In this document: positions 10,696-21,127 of the stretch, piece by piece | Layout of the letters: the number at the start of each line of letters is the position of its first letter | Numbering within the stretch: position 1 is the stretch's first letter | Source of the DNA: Dryococelus australis | Lineage: Eukaryota; Arthropoda; Insecta; Phasmatodea; Phasmatidae | Assembly: GCA_029891345.1 (NCBI GenBank) | Contig: CM057009.1 | Location: 232,739,178 to 232,803,177, forward strand | DNA: 64,000 bases | Reading direction: 5' to 3' | Translations under genes and position numbers: made by a program | The notes under the pieces: model-generated | Database searches by the model: none | Seen by the model: the letters and a program-made list of their open reading frames with translations, nothing else | What the model was told of the DNA's origin: nothing

Positions 10696-13232
10696 AATTA
10701 CTCTTCAATAGTTGGTTCAGGTGTTACATCTTGGGCTTTATGTTTAGTCGACTTCATAGACGAAAACCTCTGATGGCGTTCTTTTGGGTTCACACTAGTA
10801 TGGCACAGTTTGAGAAGATACTTTTTTTTTTTTTTACCATCGGCTATAGGTAGCTCAGAGGTGTAAAGTTGCTTAAGGCGTATGCTTTTAGGTCTTCTAG
10901 CAGTTTTTTTCATAGACATGAAGTTCTTGATAGCTACCCTGAGATTGATAGCTAAAGTAAACAACATTTGGTTTTGTCTTTTCAAAGCATAGATGTTTGA
11001 TCTTGAGCCACTGAACAGTCTTACCTTCCAAGTCTTTGTTTCGGTTTTCAATCAGTTTAGAACCGAGATCTTTTAAATCTTTAAATTCCTCAAACTTGGG
11101 TTCTTTAATCAAGTATCCTTCTTTCATAGGTTTGTCTCCTTTTCATTTATATTACGGTTTGATCTTGCCAGCGCAAACACAGTTATCCATTGAGACATAC
11201 AATATATGGGAATTTTTTTTTTGGCGTACTCAATGGCACTATGCATGGAGTCGACCTCCATTTTGGCGTGGCCTTTCTCCATAAATTTGTGCTCTATCAC
11301 TTCTACATGAGTAGTTTGAACAATAAATAAAAACAATTCTACAACAAACTGCTTGTGGTTTTGGCCACATGTATCCGAAAACAGACACACTTCTTTTACA
11401 ATATCTGGTAAGGCATTTAACCATTCTAATATGCATGAACCAATTTCATTGCTTCCTTGTTAACCATTGCATTCATTCCAAGTGAAACAGTATACTTTGT
11501 TTGGTGGTGCAGCCTCATACATAGTTAAATTGTACATGCACAGTTTCTACTATACTACACTGGTCCTGCATCTGATACAGGGATTCGTAAGACTTTTTGC
11601 AAGTCGAAACTTGCACTCACGAACGTTTTGTCAATATTAGTTCTCTTTTTATCCTCTTCTTTACTAATATTAACCTCCTCCTTCCTCTTTTGTGATCCTC
11701 ATAGTCTTTCTTTAACTTATCGTTTTCTTCCCCTTTGTCTTCTTGATAGCTCTTGCATATTAAGCATTTATCCTTAGATGGAGTGAAAAAGTCTATATTG
11801 TACTTTGTGCAAAATATATTTCCGTACATACCTTCTGATGGTAATGGGCTCACTTCACTTTCATTCAATGTTTGGAACAATTTGTACACTTTTCTGATTA
11901 ACAGAGTTGGTTCTAGATACTTTTTGTTGCATCTTTTTGCAATAATGGCTTTCCATAGCCACAAACGATTCTATGTGAGCCATTATTTTCTGTCGAATAC
12001 TCACTTCTTTTGTTTGGGGGAGTATTGTGACCCCTCTGGTCTATTCCTACAAACATTCCACTCACTTCAGATGTGTGAGAAAAGGGTGTTTTTAATGGGC
12101 CATTACATATACATAGAGTTGATATGAAGGATTTCTTACATTACCGTGTAGCTGTACCCTCCCTCAAAAAAAGTGTACACATAGCTAAAAAAAATTTCAG
12201 ACATTTCTTCAGCTTGGGCTACTTTATTCCTTATTCTTCTTCTTTCAATATTACACTGTTGAACTCTACTTAAAATGAAATTCTTTTGTCTGTCGCAAGG
12301 AGCAGCTTGATACTCTTTACATATTTGCTGGCGATCTTCATCTGTGAAACTGTTACTACACTTAAAAAAAACACTTACTGCAGTCAACATTTTTGGGGAT
12401 TTTGGCATGCATCACTTTTCCCTTTTTGGAAAAGTAAGGAAGATCTGATTTTTTCTCTGCTTTATTTTATTTACTTTCCAATTCTTTGGACATGACTTTC
12501 GCCACCTTGACCATTTTGCGCTAGGTTCTTGTTCATCAGAAGTAGTTGCGTTAGCTGGCAATTCAAACTGTGTCAGGTCTGCTTCATTGTTTTCATTATT
12601 TCTATTTACTGCACTATCTGTAACAATGTTAGAGGGTAAGCCAAAGACATTTTCTTCGACTGGTTTATTTTAGTTTTGAGTGGGAAAACTTCTGCTGGAA
12701 GTTGGGATGTCTGTTGTTTTAATATGTTTCTGCTTAAGTTCAGTACAATCATCACTACTGTCTCTGTCACTTTCTGCACCTGGGCTGTATTCACGATCCT
12801 TGTCATAATCATAGCCAAAGCCTTGACTTACGTTACTTTCATCTGAGTGAATAACTCTAAGCCTAATATCAGTTTTATTGATACTAGATGTAACTGGTAT
12901 AATACCAGCTTGCTTGCTAGTAACATCTTGAATAAAACTTCAAATACTATGCCTAACCTCAAAACTGTCTTGAGTGGTTGCTTGCTTACAAGTAACATTT
13001 TGAATAACAATTGAACTACTAGGCCTAACCTCAAAACTGTCTTGATTTGTTCCTTGCTTACCAGTTACATCCTGAATAACACTTAAACCAATGTCAAAAC
13101 TGCCTTAAGTGGTTCTACATTTTGCATAATTTTCTTGTCCTTTTTTATATATGTTTCCACGAGATATTTCATTTCCTTCTCCTGTTACATTGATTTTGGC
13201 TAACTTGCAAATAAACTCGGACCTCCTCATGT
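10696..13232 (-). pseudogene. DDE-type transposase-like gene (DUF7869 family), broken
   Basis: Colinear fragments on the minus strand. At 13232 a frame opens (MRRSEFICKLAKINVTGEGN). At 12408-12136 there is MLTAVSVFFKC then CDRQKNFILSRVQQC. At 11964-11617 there is YLEPTLLIRKVYKLFQ and FCTKYNIDFFTPSKDKCLIC. At 11400-11124 there is CLFSDTCGQNHKQFVVELFL and KMEVDSMHSAIEYAKKKI. At 11127-10698 there is VQWLKIKHLCFEK. These match in order the uncharacterised arthropod proteins with a DUF7869 region, in which the SDTCGGQN motif carries an acidic residue and the C-x2-C part resembles a metal site. One G of SDTCGGQN is missing. Frameshifts and stops separate the pieces. The family name is from memory, but the transposase-like role is well supported by the terminal repeats. 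Confidence 0.65.
12890..13115 (-). repeat. Tandem repeat of ~80 bp within the DUF7869-type gene
   Basis: Three imperfect units of about 80-85 bases, each containing CTTGCTTACAAGTAACAT-like and CCTAACCTCAAAACTGTCTT-like cores. In one minus-strand frame they would encode a repeated low-complexity segment upstream of the conserved part. Confidence 0.7.
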
Positions 13233-13642
13233 TTTAATATAACATAACATAACTTCTCAAGTAGTAACTCTAATCCACCGACAATGTTTCAATTCAAACA
13301 AACACATTTCAAAGATGTCAGCTGACAATCTGTTTAGTATATTTCCATACAGGTAAAACTACCTACATACACTTGGGTACTTTTACCAATGACAATAGTT
13401 CAGTAAATTGCCACATTAGTTCGCAAGGTAAAACTACCTGAATCCACTTGGATAGTTTTACCAGTAAAAAGAATATGGAGTTTTGAGGGTAGGTAAAAGG
13501 AACATTGAGAATAACTAATTTTCCAATTACAATTGGATTTGAGAATTTTTATCAAGAGTGTAACTCACCACGTTTTATACTTGGGTAAAATAAGTCAATT
13601 TCCAGAAAAAATGGACTTGGGTACTTTTACCTCTAACCCTCA

Positions 13643-14145
13643 ATATTCAAAATCGCTCCAGCAACCGAAATATCTGCAATTGGCACAAGTACTGCAAACA
13701 GTGGAATGTGTGGGGTATTTCCCTTGAAGTGATAATGAAGCCATTGTACTTCCGATCAAAGCATTGAAAAACTCAATAATTGTCTTTGATGACATTGCAT
13801 GCGAGAAAACAACTCTCATTCTAAAATACTTGAGCATGGGATGGCATGCGAATGTGGACTGTGTGTACCTCGGCCAGACTTATTCACGCATTCTCGAACA
13901 GCTTCTCCACAACAGCTCTAACATGTTGGTGCTGTTTCACATGGACGATATGAATTTACACCATGTTTACAATTAACACGTCAATAAGACATGACACTAT
14001 CAGACTTCAATGATATGTTTACCTTGTGCTGGAAAGACAAATATGTATTTTTGATGATTGTTAAGGTCTGTCCACTCCATAAAGGCAGGTACAGTGAGGG
14101 TTCGATCAGTTCATCATCATTTGTCGAGAATGAGGTATGCAAAGA
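13643..14145 (+). pseudogene. Zinc-finger/packaging ATPase, copy 2, 3' part
   Basis: Continues the copy interrupted at 10176. It reads LQQPKYLQLAQVLQT, then a shifted frame with Walker B (IIVFDDIACEK, near 13774-13806), YLGQTYSRIL, NMLVLFHMDDMNLHHVYN and, after a stop, the C-terminal tail with GRYSEG (near 14083-14100). Here the tail is not interrupted by a microsatellite, which shows what copy 1 lost. Stops at about 13725 and 13974 and frame changes make it a pseudogene. Similarity to copy 1 is high at protein level, so the two derive from one family. Confidence 0.8.
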
Positions 14146-15128
14146 ACTATATATATATAGAGTTATGTAAACAAAAATAAATTTTTAAAAATATGTTGCA
14201 TTTTTATAAAAAAGAACCTGTAGCATTTCAACAGGAAAAATAGTAACAAGCACTTACCAACCAGGTGTCAGGTGATGTATGCTTAAAAAAAGCCTAGTTA
14301 TAAACATGCACCAACCAAAACATATTGTGCGAGCATCGAGCGTGGTACGTTATGTTAGGCAAAAAAAAAGTTCCAGTGCAAGGTACAGGAATGACAAGGA
14401 CAACTCTGCTACACACCGATGCAAACCGATATAAAACATAATGTAAAGTAAATACTAACCAGCGAAATCACTTATCAAACAAGTGTTTGGTGTTGTATGC
14501 AATAAGTTAAACAAGGCTAGATAATACCTGGCCATCATGGGTAGTATAACAGAATAGCGAACGACCTGTGTAAGCGCCAATAGAAATGATACAGTCAAAT
14601 TCAGTGTACAGTCAATCCCCACAACAACAATTGCTGAGGATGTTATATTGGAGTTCATATGCTAGATGATACTACTGTATTAGTTATCGATTTTAGCCAC
14701 CAGACAACAGTTAAATATTTTTTTAAATTATAAATGATGCTGTCAACACACTCCATATTGGATTCCATTTTTCAACATGTAGCTTATATTAATTCGTCGA
14801 TTATCCCCCCCTGCTATCAGCCTGTACCGAGGGGGTTACAATTACCATTTCCGCAATATATGTATACTGTCATATTTATTTTTTATCTATTTTTAAATGT
14901 GGACATTTTCATTGAAAACGATTTGTTATATAAAGCAAAGGGGTTTTTAGAAATAAATAATAAAAATGCTACATTTTTTTTACACAGAATGTATCATTAA
15001 AGTACAACATGAGGAAACATATGCACATTGAAAATTGATCTTTTACACTTTGTTTTGTGTATTGCAAAGACTGTTCCCCAGTGAGTCCTGATTTCCGTGG
15101 GTAATAGGTATAATGTTTAAAACACTGT
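14146..15128. other. Non-coding stretch with a diverged direct repeat
   Basis: A segment near 14245-14300 (ACTTACCAACCAGGTGTCAGG-like, then GATGTATGC and GCCTAG) recurs about 215 bases downstream (14465-14525: CACTTATCAAACAAGTGTTT, then TTGTATGC and GGCTAG). The rest is AT-rich and shows no gene. Confidence 0.45.
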
Positions 15129-16157
15129 TTACCATCTTGATGTAATTTTTCCCCTTGTGTTCAGCGAGTTAACATTTACAGACACACCAGGGTTGTGGTT
15201 CTCAAAGACTCTTATTTGCTGTAGAGGAGTCGGAAAATGCAGTGCATTAAAATCAAAATGTTCTTCCATCTCAGCATACCTCTTGTTCACATGCTGAAGA
15301 GTCCATGAGTTAACAACTCCAGCCAAAACTGACCACTTGAAATTTTGGTTGTCATAGTTGTGGGGATTAATTACAGCACATTTGTGTTTGATAAAGACAG
15401 GAAGATCAACATATGTCGACAGCTGTGAAGGCTCATCCACTATGTTACTTGGAGGAAGTCTCTTACACATAATCATACGCACCCCTAAAACATCCATCCG
15501 TGAAATCATCACATCACATTTCGAACACATGTACTTTATTTGGGTTGAGCTCTTTGCACAGCCATACCTCTCATATCGCTGGGCACTAATGTTGCTCATG
15601 AAGGTCTTTTCACAGAAGCGACACTTATTTCGGAATGGTTCAGCAGAGGTGTTTAACCATAGAAATGCTGTTGTTGGAACAGAGGTCGACAGTCCAGTTG
15701 GTGATGCAGGTGTTGCAGCTGAAGAAGTGGATGACGCTTCTGCAGATATTGACCGTATAGTTGGTGATGTAGGTGTCGCAGCTGAAGAACTGGATGGTAC
15801 TTCTGCAGACATTGACTGTACATTGGCTGTAGTAGCTGGAACAGAAGTCGACGATCCACTTGGTGTCGCAGTTGAATAACTGGATAGTACTTCTGCAGAC
15901 TCTGTGCTAAACATTTCAGAAGTCGATGATGGCATTGGTACCATGCCTGCAGCAGATGACAGCAGTGCTAATGTAGGTAGTCCATCCGAAGAGGTCAATG
16001 GAGTTGATACTATATGAATGCTTATTGAAGGAGTCGATGGCACTGCTGGTACCAATCCCGAAGAAGTTGAAGGTACTTCTGTAGATACCATTGGCTTTGG
16101 AGAGTGTGAAGACTTTGCAAATGTGAAGCTGCAGAAGCTAGCAGAGACAATCCACAT
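15129..16157 (-). pseudogene. Protein-primed DNA polymerase B, N-terminal part only (Polinton-like)
   Basis: An open 342-codon frame. Residues ~15-165 are Ser/Thr/Ala/Pro-rich with repeats such as SAEVPSSSSAATPTSP and SAEASSTSSAATPASP. Residues ~180-215 hold a zinc finger, NKCRFCEKTFMSNISAQRYE, in which a His ligand appears changed to Tyr, followed by a second CSKCD pair. Residues ~255-330 (KCAVINPHNYDNQNFKWSVL, then HFPTPLQQIRVFENHNPGVS) match the module that precedes the catalytic DNA_pol_B_2 core in element-encoded polymerases of arthropods and cnidarians. The frame stops at KITSRW, and neither exonuclease nor polymerase motifs follow, so the catalytic part is deleted. It lies in element B, facing the ATPase. 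The call is by recalled family pattern. Confidence 0.65.
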
Positions 16158-16319
16158 TTCACATAAGCCATTGGAAAACTAAGCCTAAGCTGGCCCCCTA
16201 CTGCTTTTAATGTATATGAGTATGCAAACCCTATGATGCAATATTGACTTTGAACCAATCAAATTACATCGTTTACCCACAGTGTGCCCTGTAACAACAT
16301 AGCAAGAAGTGCAAAGAAT

Positions 16320-16424
16320 ATGTTTTGTCGTTCATCAGGAAGTGAGTGCAAGTATTGTTATAAGACATTTGCTAACAGCACCAGTGCCAAATGTCATGAA
16401 GATATTAACTCTCTGGAAGCATAG
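16320..16424 (+). pseudogene. C2H2-like zinc-finger relic 1
   Basis: A 34-codon frame, MFCRSSGSECKYCYKTFANS then TSAKCHED, with a CxxC pair and a His at finger-like spacing. Homologous sequence recurs at about 17095-17310 and 18055-18150. It looks like a leftover of the finger-bearing gene family of this element and not a gene on its own. Confidence 0.45.
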
Positions 16425-16640
16425 ACCATCCTGCCTTTCTGTACACAGTATACGTTAATGACAAAGAAAGAAACTCCACAGTTGTAAGCACTGTAATTAT
16501 ACAACCCTTGACAAAAAACATACATACTTGTTGATTTGATTGTTGAAAGTTTATAGGAACTAACTCATGGCTATAGATACTTAGTTATAGAGCGAGAGCC
16601 ATAAGCACATACAAAACAAGTAACCGTGGGCAAGAGAAAT

Positions 16641-16641
<1 letters not shown>

Positions 16642-16690
<49 letters not shown>
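16642..16690. repeat. (GA)n microsatellite
   Basis: About 45 bases of GA repeat. Confidence 0.95.
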
Positions 16691-16691
<1 letters not shown>

Positions 16692-17089
16692 TGCGCTGAG
16701 GCACACATATAGTACATGTACTTATGTTGAATACATGCCATTGCTAGAACTGTAAGCACATCACGAATGTAGTCGCGGCCATGTTGTGAACTTATTGGAA
16801 GCAAAGAACACAATGACCATCCTGCCTTTCCGTACAGAGAATATATTACCGACCAAGAAAGCAACCCGACACCTGCAAATACTGTAAGTACATCACCATC
16901 CTTATCAAAACGCAATTACTTGTTACATATGCTATTAAAAGTTATAGGAACTAACACATATACTCTGACTATGGTGGGGACAATGCACCATACGTGAAAA
17001 GAAGAAATCACATGTTCGATTCCCATAGAGAGTCCAATCATTTCACAGGTAAAAAAATCAATGGTAATGAACACCAACATGAATGCAGT

Positions 17090-17310
17090 CATTGCATGTT
17101 CGCCTGCAGTGAATAGACGATGTATGTCGTTCGTCGGGAAGCAAGTCATTCGCCTACCACCCCACTGCCAAAACATCATGAAAATAGTAACTGCTTATTT
17201 GCCATCGTCTACAAAATCTACCCATGCGGTTCGGTGCGAAATAAGCCTATGTTTTGCATGCACACAGCAGGAAGTGTTCGAATGAAGACTAAGTTGATCG
17301 TGTAAGATAA
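17090..17310 (+). pseudogene. Zinc-finger relic 2
   Basis: DNA-level match to relic 1 and relic 3 (CACTGCCAAAACATCATGAA against CAGTGCCAAATGTCATGAAG). The following 100 bases, with TTTGCATGCACACAGCAGGA (about 17253), are repeated inverted in foldback C at 30180-30420. The reading frame is not preserved. Confidence 0.5.
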
Positions 17311-17439
17311 ACGACTGTAAAGAGGTTGAGAGGCTGAATAAGCAGGTGAGACAGCGAATGCTCTGGTACGGTAACCAGTCCAGCAACCATGTAGACATAT
17401 GCATCATGCAGTCATCTACTGGAGCAGTCCGAGATGAAC

Positions 17440-17650
17440 AATGCATAAACTAGTATGTAGTGTGAATGTTTGTAATTACAGTCAGCCATACTCCATCTTC
17501 ATGACCAACCTGCACTCGTGCACCGAGTCTTCAATGCTTGCAATTACAGGTAGTCATAGCCTGTCTTCATGACCCCAGCCCGTATTCATGCACCGAAAAT
17601 TCATTGTGTGTACTTACCGATAGTTCCCGTCCAGCACAACACAGTCATCT
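17440..17650 (-). repeat. Short tandem repeat with GACTGTCTGTAATTGCAA-type core
   Basis: About three imperfect units containing, in inverted form, TAATTACAG..AGTCATA and CGTGCACCGA. The same repeat, in direct orientation, fills parts of 29935-30150, 30985-31140 and 31380-32340 in foldback C, so the element interiors share this module. Confidence 0.6.
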
Positions 17651-17975
17651 ACTGAGGCACCACGAGACGGATAACACAAACTAGCAATAAGTGTGAACAG
17701 TATACGAGCGGACACCATGTAAAAGTATCACATTTCGCCTGCAGGCATGGCAGAAAGGATATTGTCATGTCTACCACGATCGTGTAATCTGCTACAATAT
17801 GAGAACGGAATCAATGGTCGAAGACATACCATCTATAACACCACCGACATCGTTAACAGCAAGGTATGCTGGAGATTCGCTACAAGTATTATGATATCGA
17901 TGTTACTATTGTGAAAATACATTTAGTAATACACGACGATGTGAAAGTCGTCATTGAATATTCAGCCCAGCATAC

Positions 17976-18254
17976 ATGACGTTCCACTGTGATAACTGCG
18001 ATGCTGTGTTCACCTTCAGTGGTGCCCTGTATAGGCAATGGTCGCCACTCATTTGTAAGCAAGTTCATATTGCAGCAAGATATTCGCTAATCGCACCAAT
18101 GCCAAATTTCATGAAGATAGTAACTTATCATTCGCCATCATCTACAAGACTTACACATCTGTTAACTGCAATGCTGTATATGCAAATAAGGTGCTGGCTA
18201 ACAATAAAATGGGTGTTGATTATAGTCCCCAATGCTGGCCAAAGTGTATTTTAG
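17976..18254 (+). pseudogene. Two-finger zinc-finger relic 3
   Basis: MTFHCDNCDAVFTFSGALYR gives one CxxC half-finger. After a frame change the sequence reads YCSKIFANRTNAKFHEDS, a second finger-like unit matching relics 1 and 2. The open frame of 92 codons follows the first reading only. It is most likely the decayed 5' end of a finger-bearing Polinton-like gene (ATPase or PolB type). Confidence 0.5.
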
Positions 18255-18440
18255 TAAATTATATTCTAAGTTATTAATTTATCTGATTTGTTTTCTAGAA
18301 GGAAAAAATATAATCTTCATGCTTTTTGAATCGAACATTTAATAAATTATTCCAATATTCTCTGTTATTGATTTATCATATTCGTTTTTTAGAAGAAAAA
18401 AATAGTCTTTGCACTTTATGAATCGAACATTTGATAAATC
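18251..18440. repeat. Direct repeat, two ~90 bp units
   Basis: Both units end in ...TTATGAATCGAACATTTGAT-like sequence (TTTTTGAATCGAACATTTAA in the first) and share TTATTGATTTATC and TTTTTAGAAG-type words. Confidence 0.8.
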
Positions 18441-18914
18441 CCTCCATGTATGAGGCATGCGTTAACTATTTGCACACAAATTATGTAGGAGCCTTGTAGT
18501 TGTAGAATTCTGAGTGGTTCAGTCAAATATGAATGAAATATGCCTTCCCAAGCATACGTCAACCAATGACAGTAGACACACTGCTGTTGGGTGCTTATAG
18601 TATTGAAGTCTACCATGAACTCATTTTTTTTTCGCGAAAAATATTAATAGGTTAGCAATGTGTCACAGGCTTTTTTTTTTTAATTCGCATTAACATAAAA
18701 GTGTTTTATTTTTTCTTAAATGTTACCTGCAAAATTGTAATAGTTCATGTTGTCATTTGTATTCAGCAATCTCCTGGAAGAAAACTAGAAACACTTTTTT
18801 ATACATATGAATCTTTCACTTGGTGATCATATGACATTTCTACAGATTCTACACTTCAATTTAAAGGGATGTGTTGAACAGCAGTTACATTTACACATTA
18901 ACCTGTAATACCAA
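18441..18914. other. Unassigned interior DNA of element B
   Basis: AT-rich with several T-runs. No gene or repeat was recognised. Confidence 0.4.
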
Positions 18915-18929
18915 CTCCCAAATTATTTC

Positions 18930-19380
18930 ACTTTGGTGAAGACTTGATCGCAAAATCGGGACTGGCACCAACCAGATGGCGATGATGTAGGTCGTGGCTC
19001 CATGATCGTCGAGGTCAAAAGCAAACATAACTTGTTTTGTGGTGGTGCTGATTGTAGTGCTAACTGTGATGCATCAGTGCTAAATGTGGTGTGTGTGTGT
19101 GTGTGTGGTGCTTACTATGGTGCTGTGGTGCTAACTGTGGTGCTGTGGTGTTAACTGAAGTACTAACAGCAGTGGTGTGGTCCTAACTAAGGTGCTATCT
19201 TCAGTGCTATTTGCGGTGCTAACTGAGGTGCTCGAGTGCATAGGTCGATGTATGTATGTACGATATTTCTTCTCCTAACACCTATCACATAATGGTGGTC
19301 GTGTGGTCCATGTGTCGGACTGGTAAACCAAGGGTGGCCGAAACGATCCCCCATGCCACCTATATTTTTTACTTGTAGTT
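18930..19380 (+). repeat. Right inverted arm of element B, inner part
   Basis: Reverse complement of about 9120-9600: GAAGACTTGATCGCAAAATC near 18940 pairs with GATTCTACAATCAAGTCTTC near 9569. It includes the GTGCTAAC(T)GTGGTGCT minisatellite with a short GT run near 19089. Confidence 0.75.
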
Positions 19381-19384
19381 GAAA

Positions 19385-20035
19385 TGCAAACTGTTCGGAA
19401 TTTACAATTAACCATGCTTAAATGTGCTCTTAGTTCATACTTGACCTACGACTCTTTTTTGTTTTTTGGGGTGAAGCCTACATTATGACTTTCGTCATAT
19501 TATCTCAAATGGTTTGGTAATTACAGTCAACTATGCTTATAAGTAGACACAGAACATACTTGTCCCTGCAAACCTTCTCGGCATCTGGGGTGATGCCTAT
19601 GTTATGAATTTGGCAACTATATACTAACCAATTCGGAAGTTAAAGCCAACTATACTTGTAAGTATACATAGAATATACTTGGCCTTGCAAGCCTTCTTGT
19701 TATCTGGGGTGCTGTATATTTTATGAATTTGGCAAATAAATGTTCAGTGGTTCGGAAATTACAGCCAACTATGCTTATATGTAGACAGGACATACTAGGC
19801 CTTGCAAAACTTCTTGTCATCATGGGTGATGCATATGTTATAAATTTGACAACTCTATTATAAGTGGTTCAGAAATCGCAGTTAACTATGCTTATATATT
19901 GACATGGTGTATACTTGGCTATGCGACCCTTATAATCATGGATGGTGCCTATGTTTAGGAGTTTGACAACCGTATCTTAAATGGTTCCGAAATTACTGGT
20001 AACTATGCTTATAATTAGATATATGGTATATCTAG
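19385..20035 (+). repeat. ~120 bp satellite array, right arm of element B
   Basis: Six units, starting near 19390, 19505, 19625, 19745, 19865 and 19980. Each contains a GGTTCGGAAATTACAGCCAA-like core, an ACTATGCTTATAAGT-like core and a GATGCCTATGTTATGAATTT-like core. The opposite arm holds only about three units. Confidence 0.9.
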
Positions 20036-20039
20036 GATA

Positions 20040-20860
20040 ACCCCCAGGCTGGCATGGTGGGGTTCCAATATGACTGCCATCGGGAAGTACATTCACAAGG
20101 ATGAGAAAACTATGGGTCAGAACACCCAGGGAAAGATAGAGAGATAAGCTGATGTTTTGGTGGCGATCAAGATGTCTGTTGATAGGAGGAATAAACTTGG
20201 GGTGTTAGAAAGGCGGGTGTGTCAGGGATTTGGGGGGGGGGGCCATCATGGTTGTGGAGCCAGGGTAGAGAGATACATTATGTAGGATAGAAGCTTCCAG
20301 AATGCAAAATGCAGGATGTTTTAAGGTTTTCAAAATGGCCACCAGCATTCTGGTTAGATGCTTCCAGAAAAAAAGCTGGAATGCAAGAAGTTCCATGGTG
20401 TCCAACATGACAGCTGTCTTCGTCCACAGAGTACTGGCTGACAAAATAGCCACTACTGCCTGCGCAAAATGGCCACTGGCATACTGTAGAGAGACTGGTG
20501 TGGTGGGGATTGGGGGGCTGGTGTCGTGGTTGCGGAGCCTGGAGGCAGGGTGGAATGCAAGCGCATAAAGTAGACATTTGGTAGAATGGAAACATCCAGA
20601 AACAAAACATAGGATGGAAGCTTCCAGAAAAAAATACTGGAATGCTAACGCAAGAAGTTTCTAGGCATACTGGCCGACAAAATGCATGCCACCCGTGTAA
20701 TGGCTTAAAAAATGGTCACCAGTGTACTGGCTGCCAACATGGCCCCGGGAGCAAAGGGAAAATAGGAAATGTTGAAAGGAAAATGGAAAAAGGGAGTTTT
20801 TGAGGAAAAAGGGAACTCCAAGATGGCCACCATGGTGCTCTGGCTCCCTGCCAAGATTCC
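20040..20860. repeat. G-rich region with a ~285 bp tandem duplication
   Basis: GATTTGGGGGG (near 20228) and GATTGGGGGGC (near 20507) start two related blocks. Each has GTGGAGCC(T)GG, GGATAGAAGCTTCCAGAA-type and ATGGCCACCAG words. The sequence ends in a run of GGAAAAAGGGA similar to parts of the foldback arms. Reading frames in it are not conserved between the two blocks. Confidence 0.55.
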
Positions 20861-21120
20861 AGTTGTGTGTGAATGCCCCTTTTCATACTATTTATAATTA
20901 CAATCACGTTGTGAGAATAATTATGTTTGTGTATGGTAATTATGCGAATCAATCTGAAGAGGTCGATGGGGGCAGGAACTGCTTTGCATGACGATTTAAT
21001 TTTTGTTTCTGTCGAAGGAATCTCCTCCACTGCCTCCACCTCCTCCACCACCGCTTCCTCTCTTACATTTGGCTGGATCTCGAGAGGCTCACCAGGGATA
21101 TATTGGTAAAAACATCAAAA
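20861..21120. other. Unassigned DNA with a TCCTCCACC run
   Basis: A (TCCACC)n-like stretch near 21015-21060 gives an acidic run (VEEVEAVEEI) on the minus strand. A short frame there (about 20716-21051) has no recognisable family. Confidence 0.35.
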
Positions 21121-21127
21121 GAACTGG

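Larger units (their letters stand above)
10177..13642. mobile_element. DUF7869-type DNA transposon inserted in ATPase copy 2
   Basis: The ends are inverted: left GGGGTTATAGGTAAAACTAA (10179-10198) and right TACTTTTACCTCTAACCCTC (about 13622-13641). The terminal pattern GGTAAAA.TA.CCAAGTCCA also recurs inside each end (near 10432, 13365, 13427 and 13580), so the ends carry several subterminal copies. The flanking DNA is one continuous gene, because ATPase sequence stops at 10176 and resumes at 13643 with CAACCGAAATATCTGC-type sequence. No clean target-site duplication is visible. Internally it carries a broken DDE-like gene on the minus strand. Confidence 0.75.
8826..20040. mobile_element. Polinton-like element B with long inverted arms
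   Basis: A left arm (about 8826-9600) and right arm (about 18930-20040) are inverted copies: GACCTAGACGATCATG near 9510 against CATGATCGTCGAGGTC near 19000, and GTGCATAGGTCGATG-type sequence near 9215 (inverted) and 19235. Going inward, each arm has the ~120 bp satellite, a unique block with TAGGAG(C)TGAAATATCGTAC, and a GTTAGCAC-type minisatellite. Between the arms lie ATPase copy 2 (plus strand), a PolB N-terminal fragment (minus strand) and zinc-finger relics. The outer ends were not resolved. A 3.5 kb transposon inserted later. ATPase plus PolB fits a Polinton/adintovirus-type element, but the capsid genes were not recognised and all genes are decayed. Confidence 0.55.

Noticed and set aside
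16571..16915. 114-codon minus-strand frame
   Set aside because: It contains a long Ser-Leu run from the GA microsatellite and no family features.
19385..20035. CRISPR array (regular repeats with spacers)
   Set aside because: The units are about 120 bp, diverged and contiguous, in eukaryotic DNA and arranged as inverted arms. There are no short identical repeats with unique spacers.
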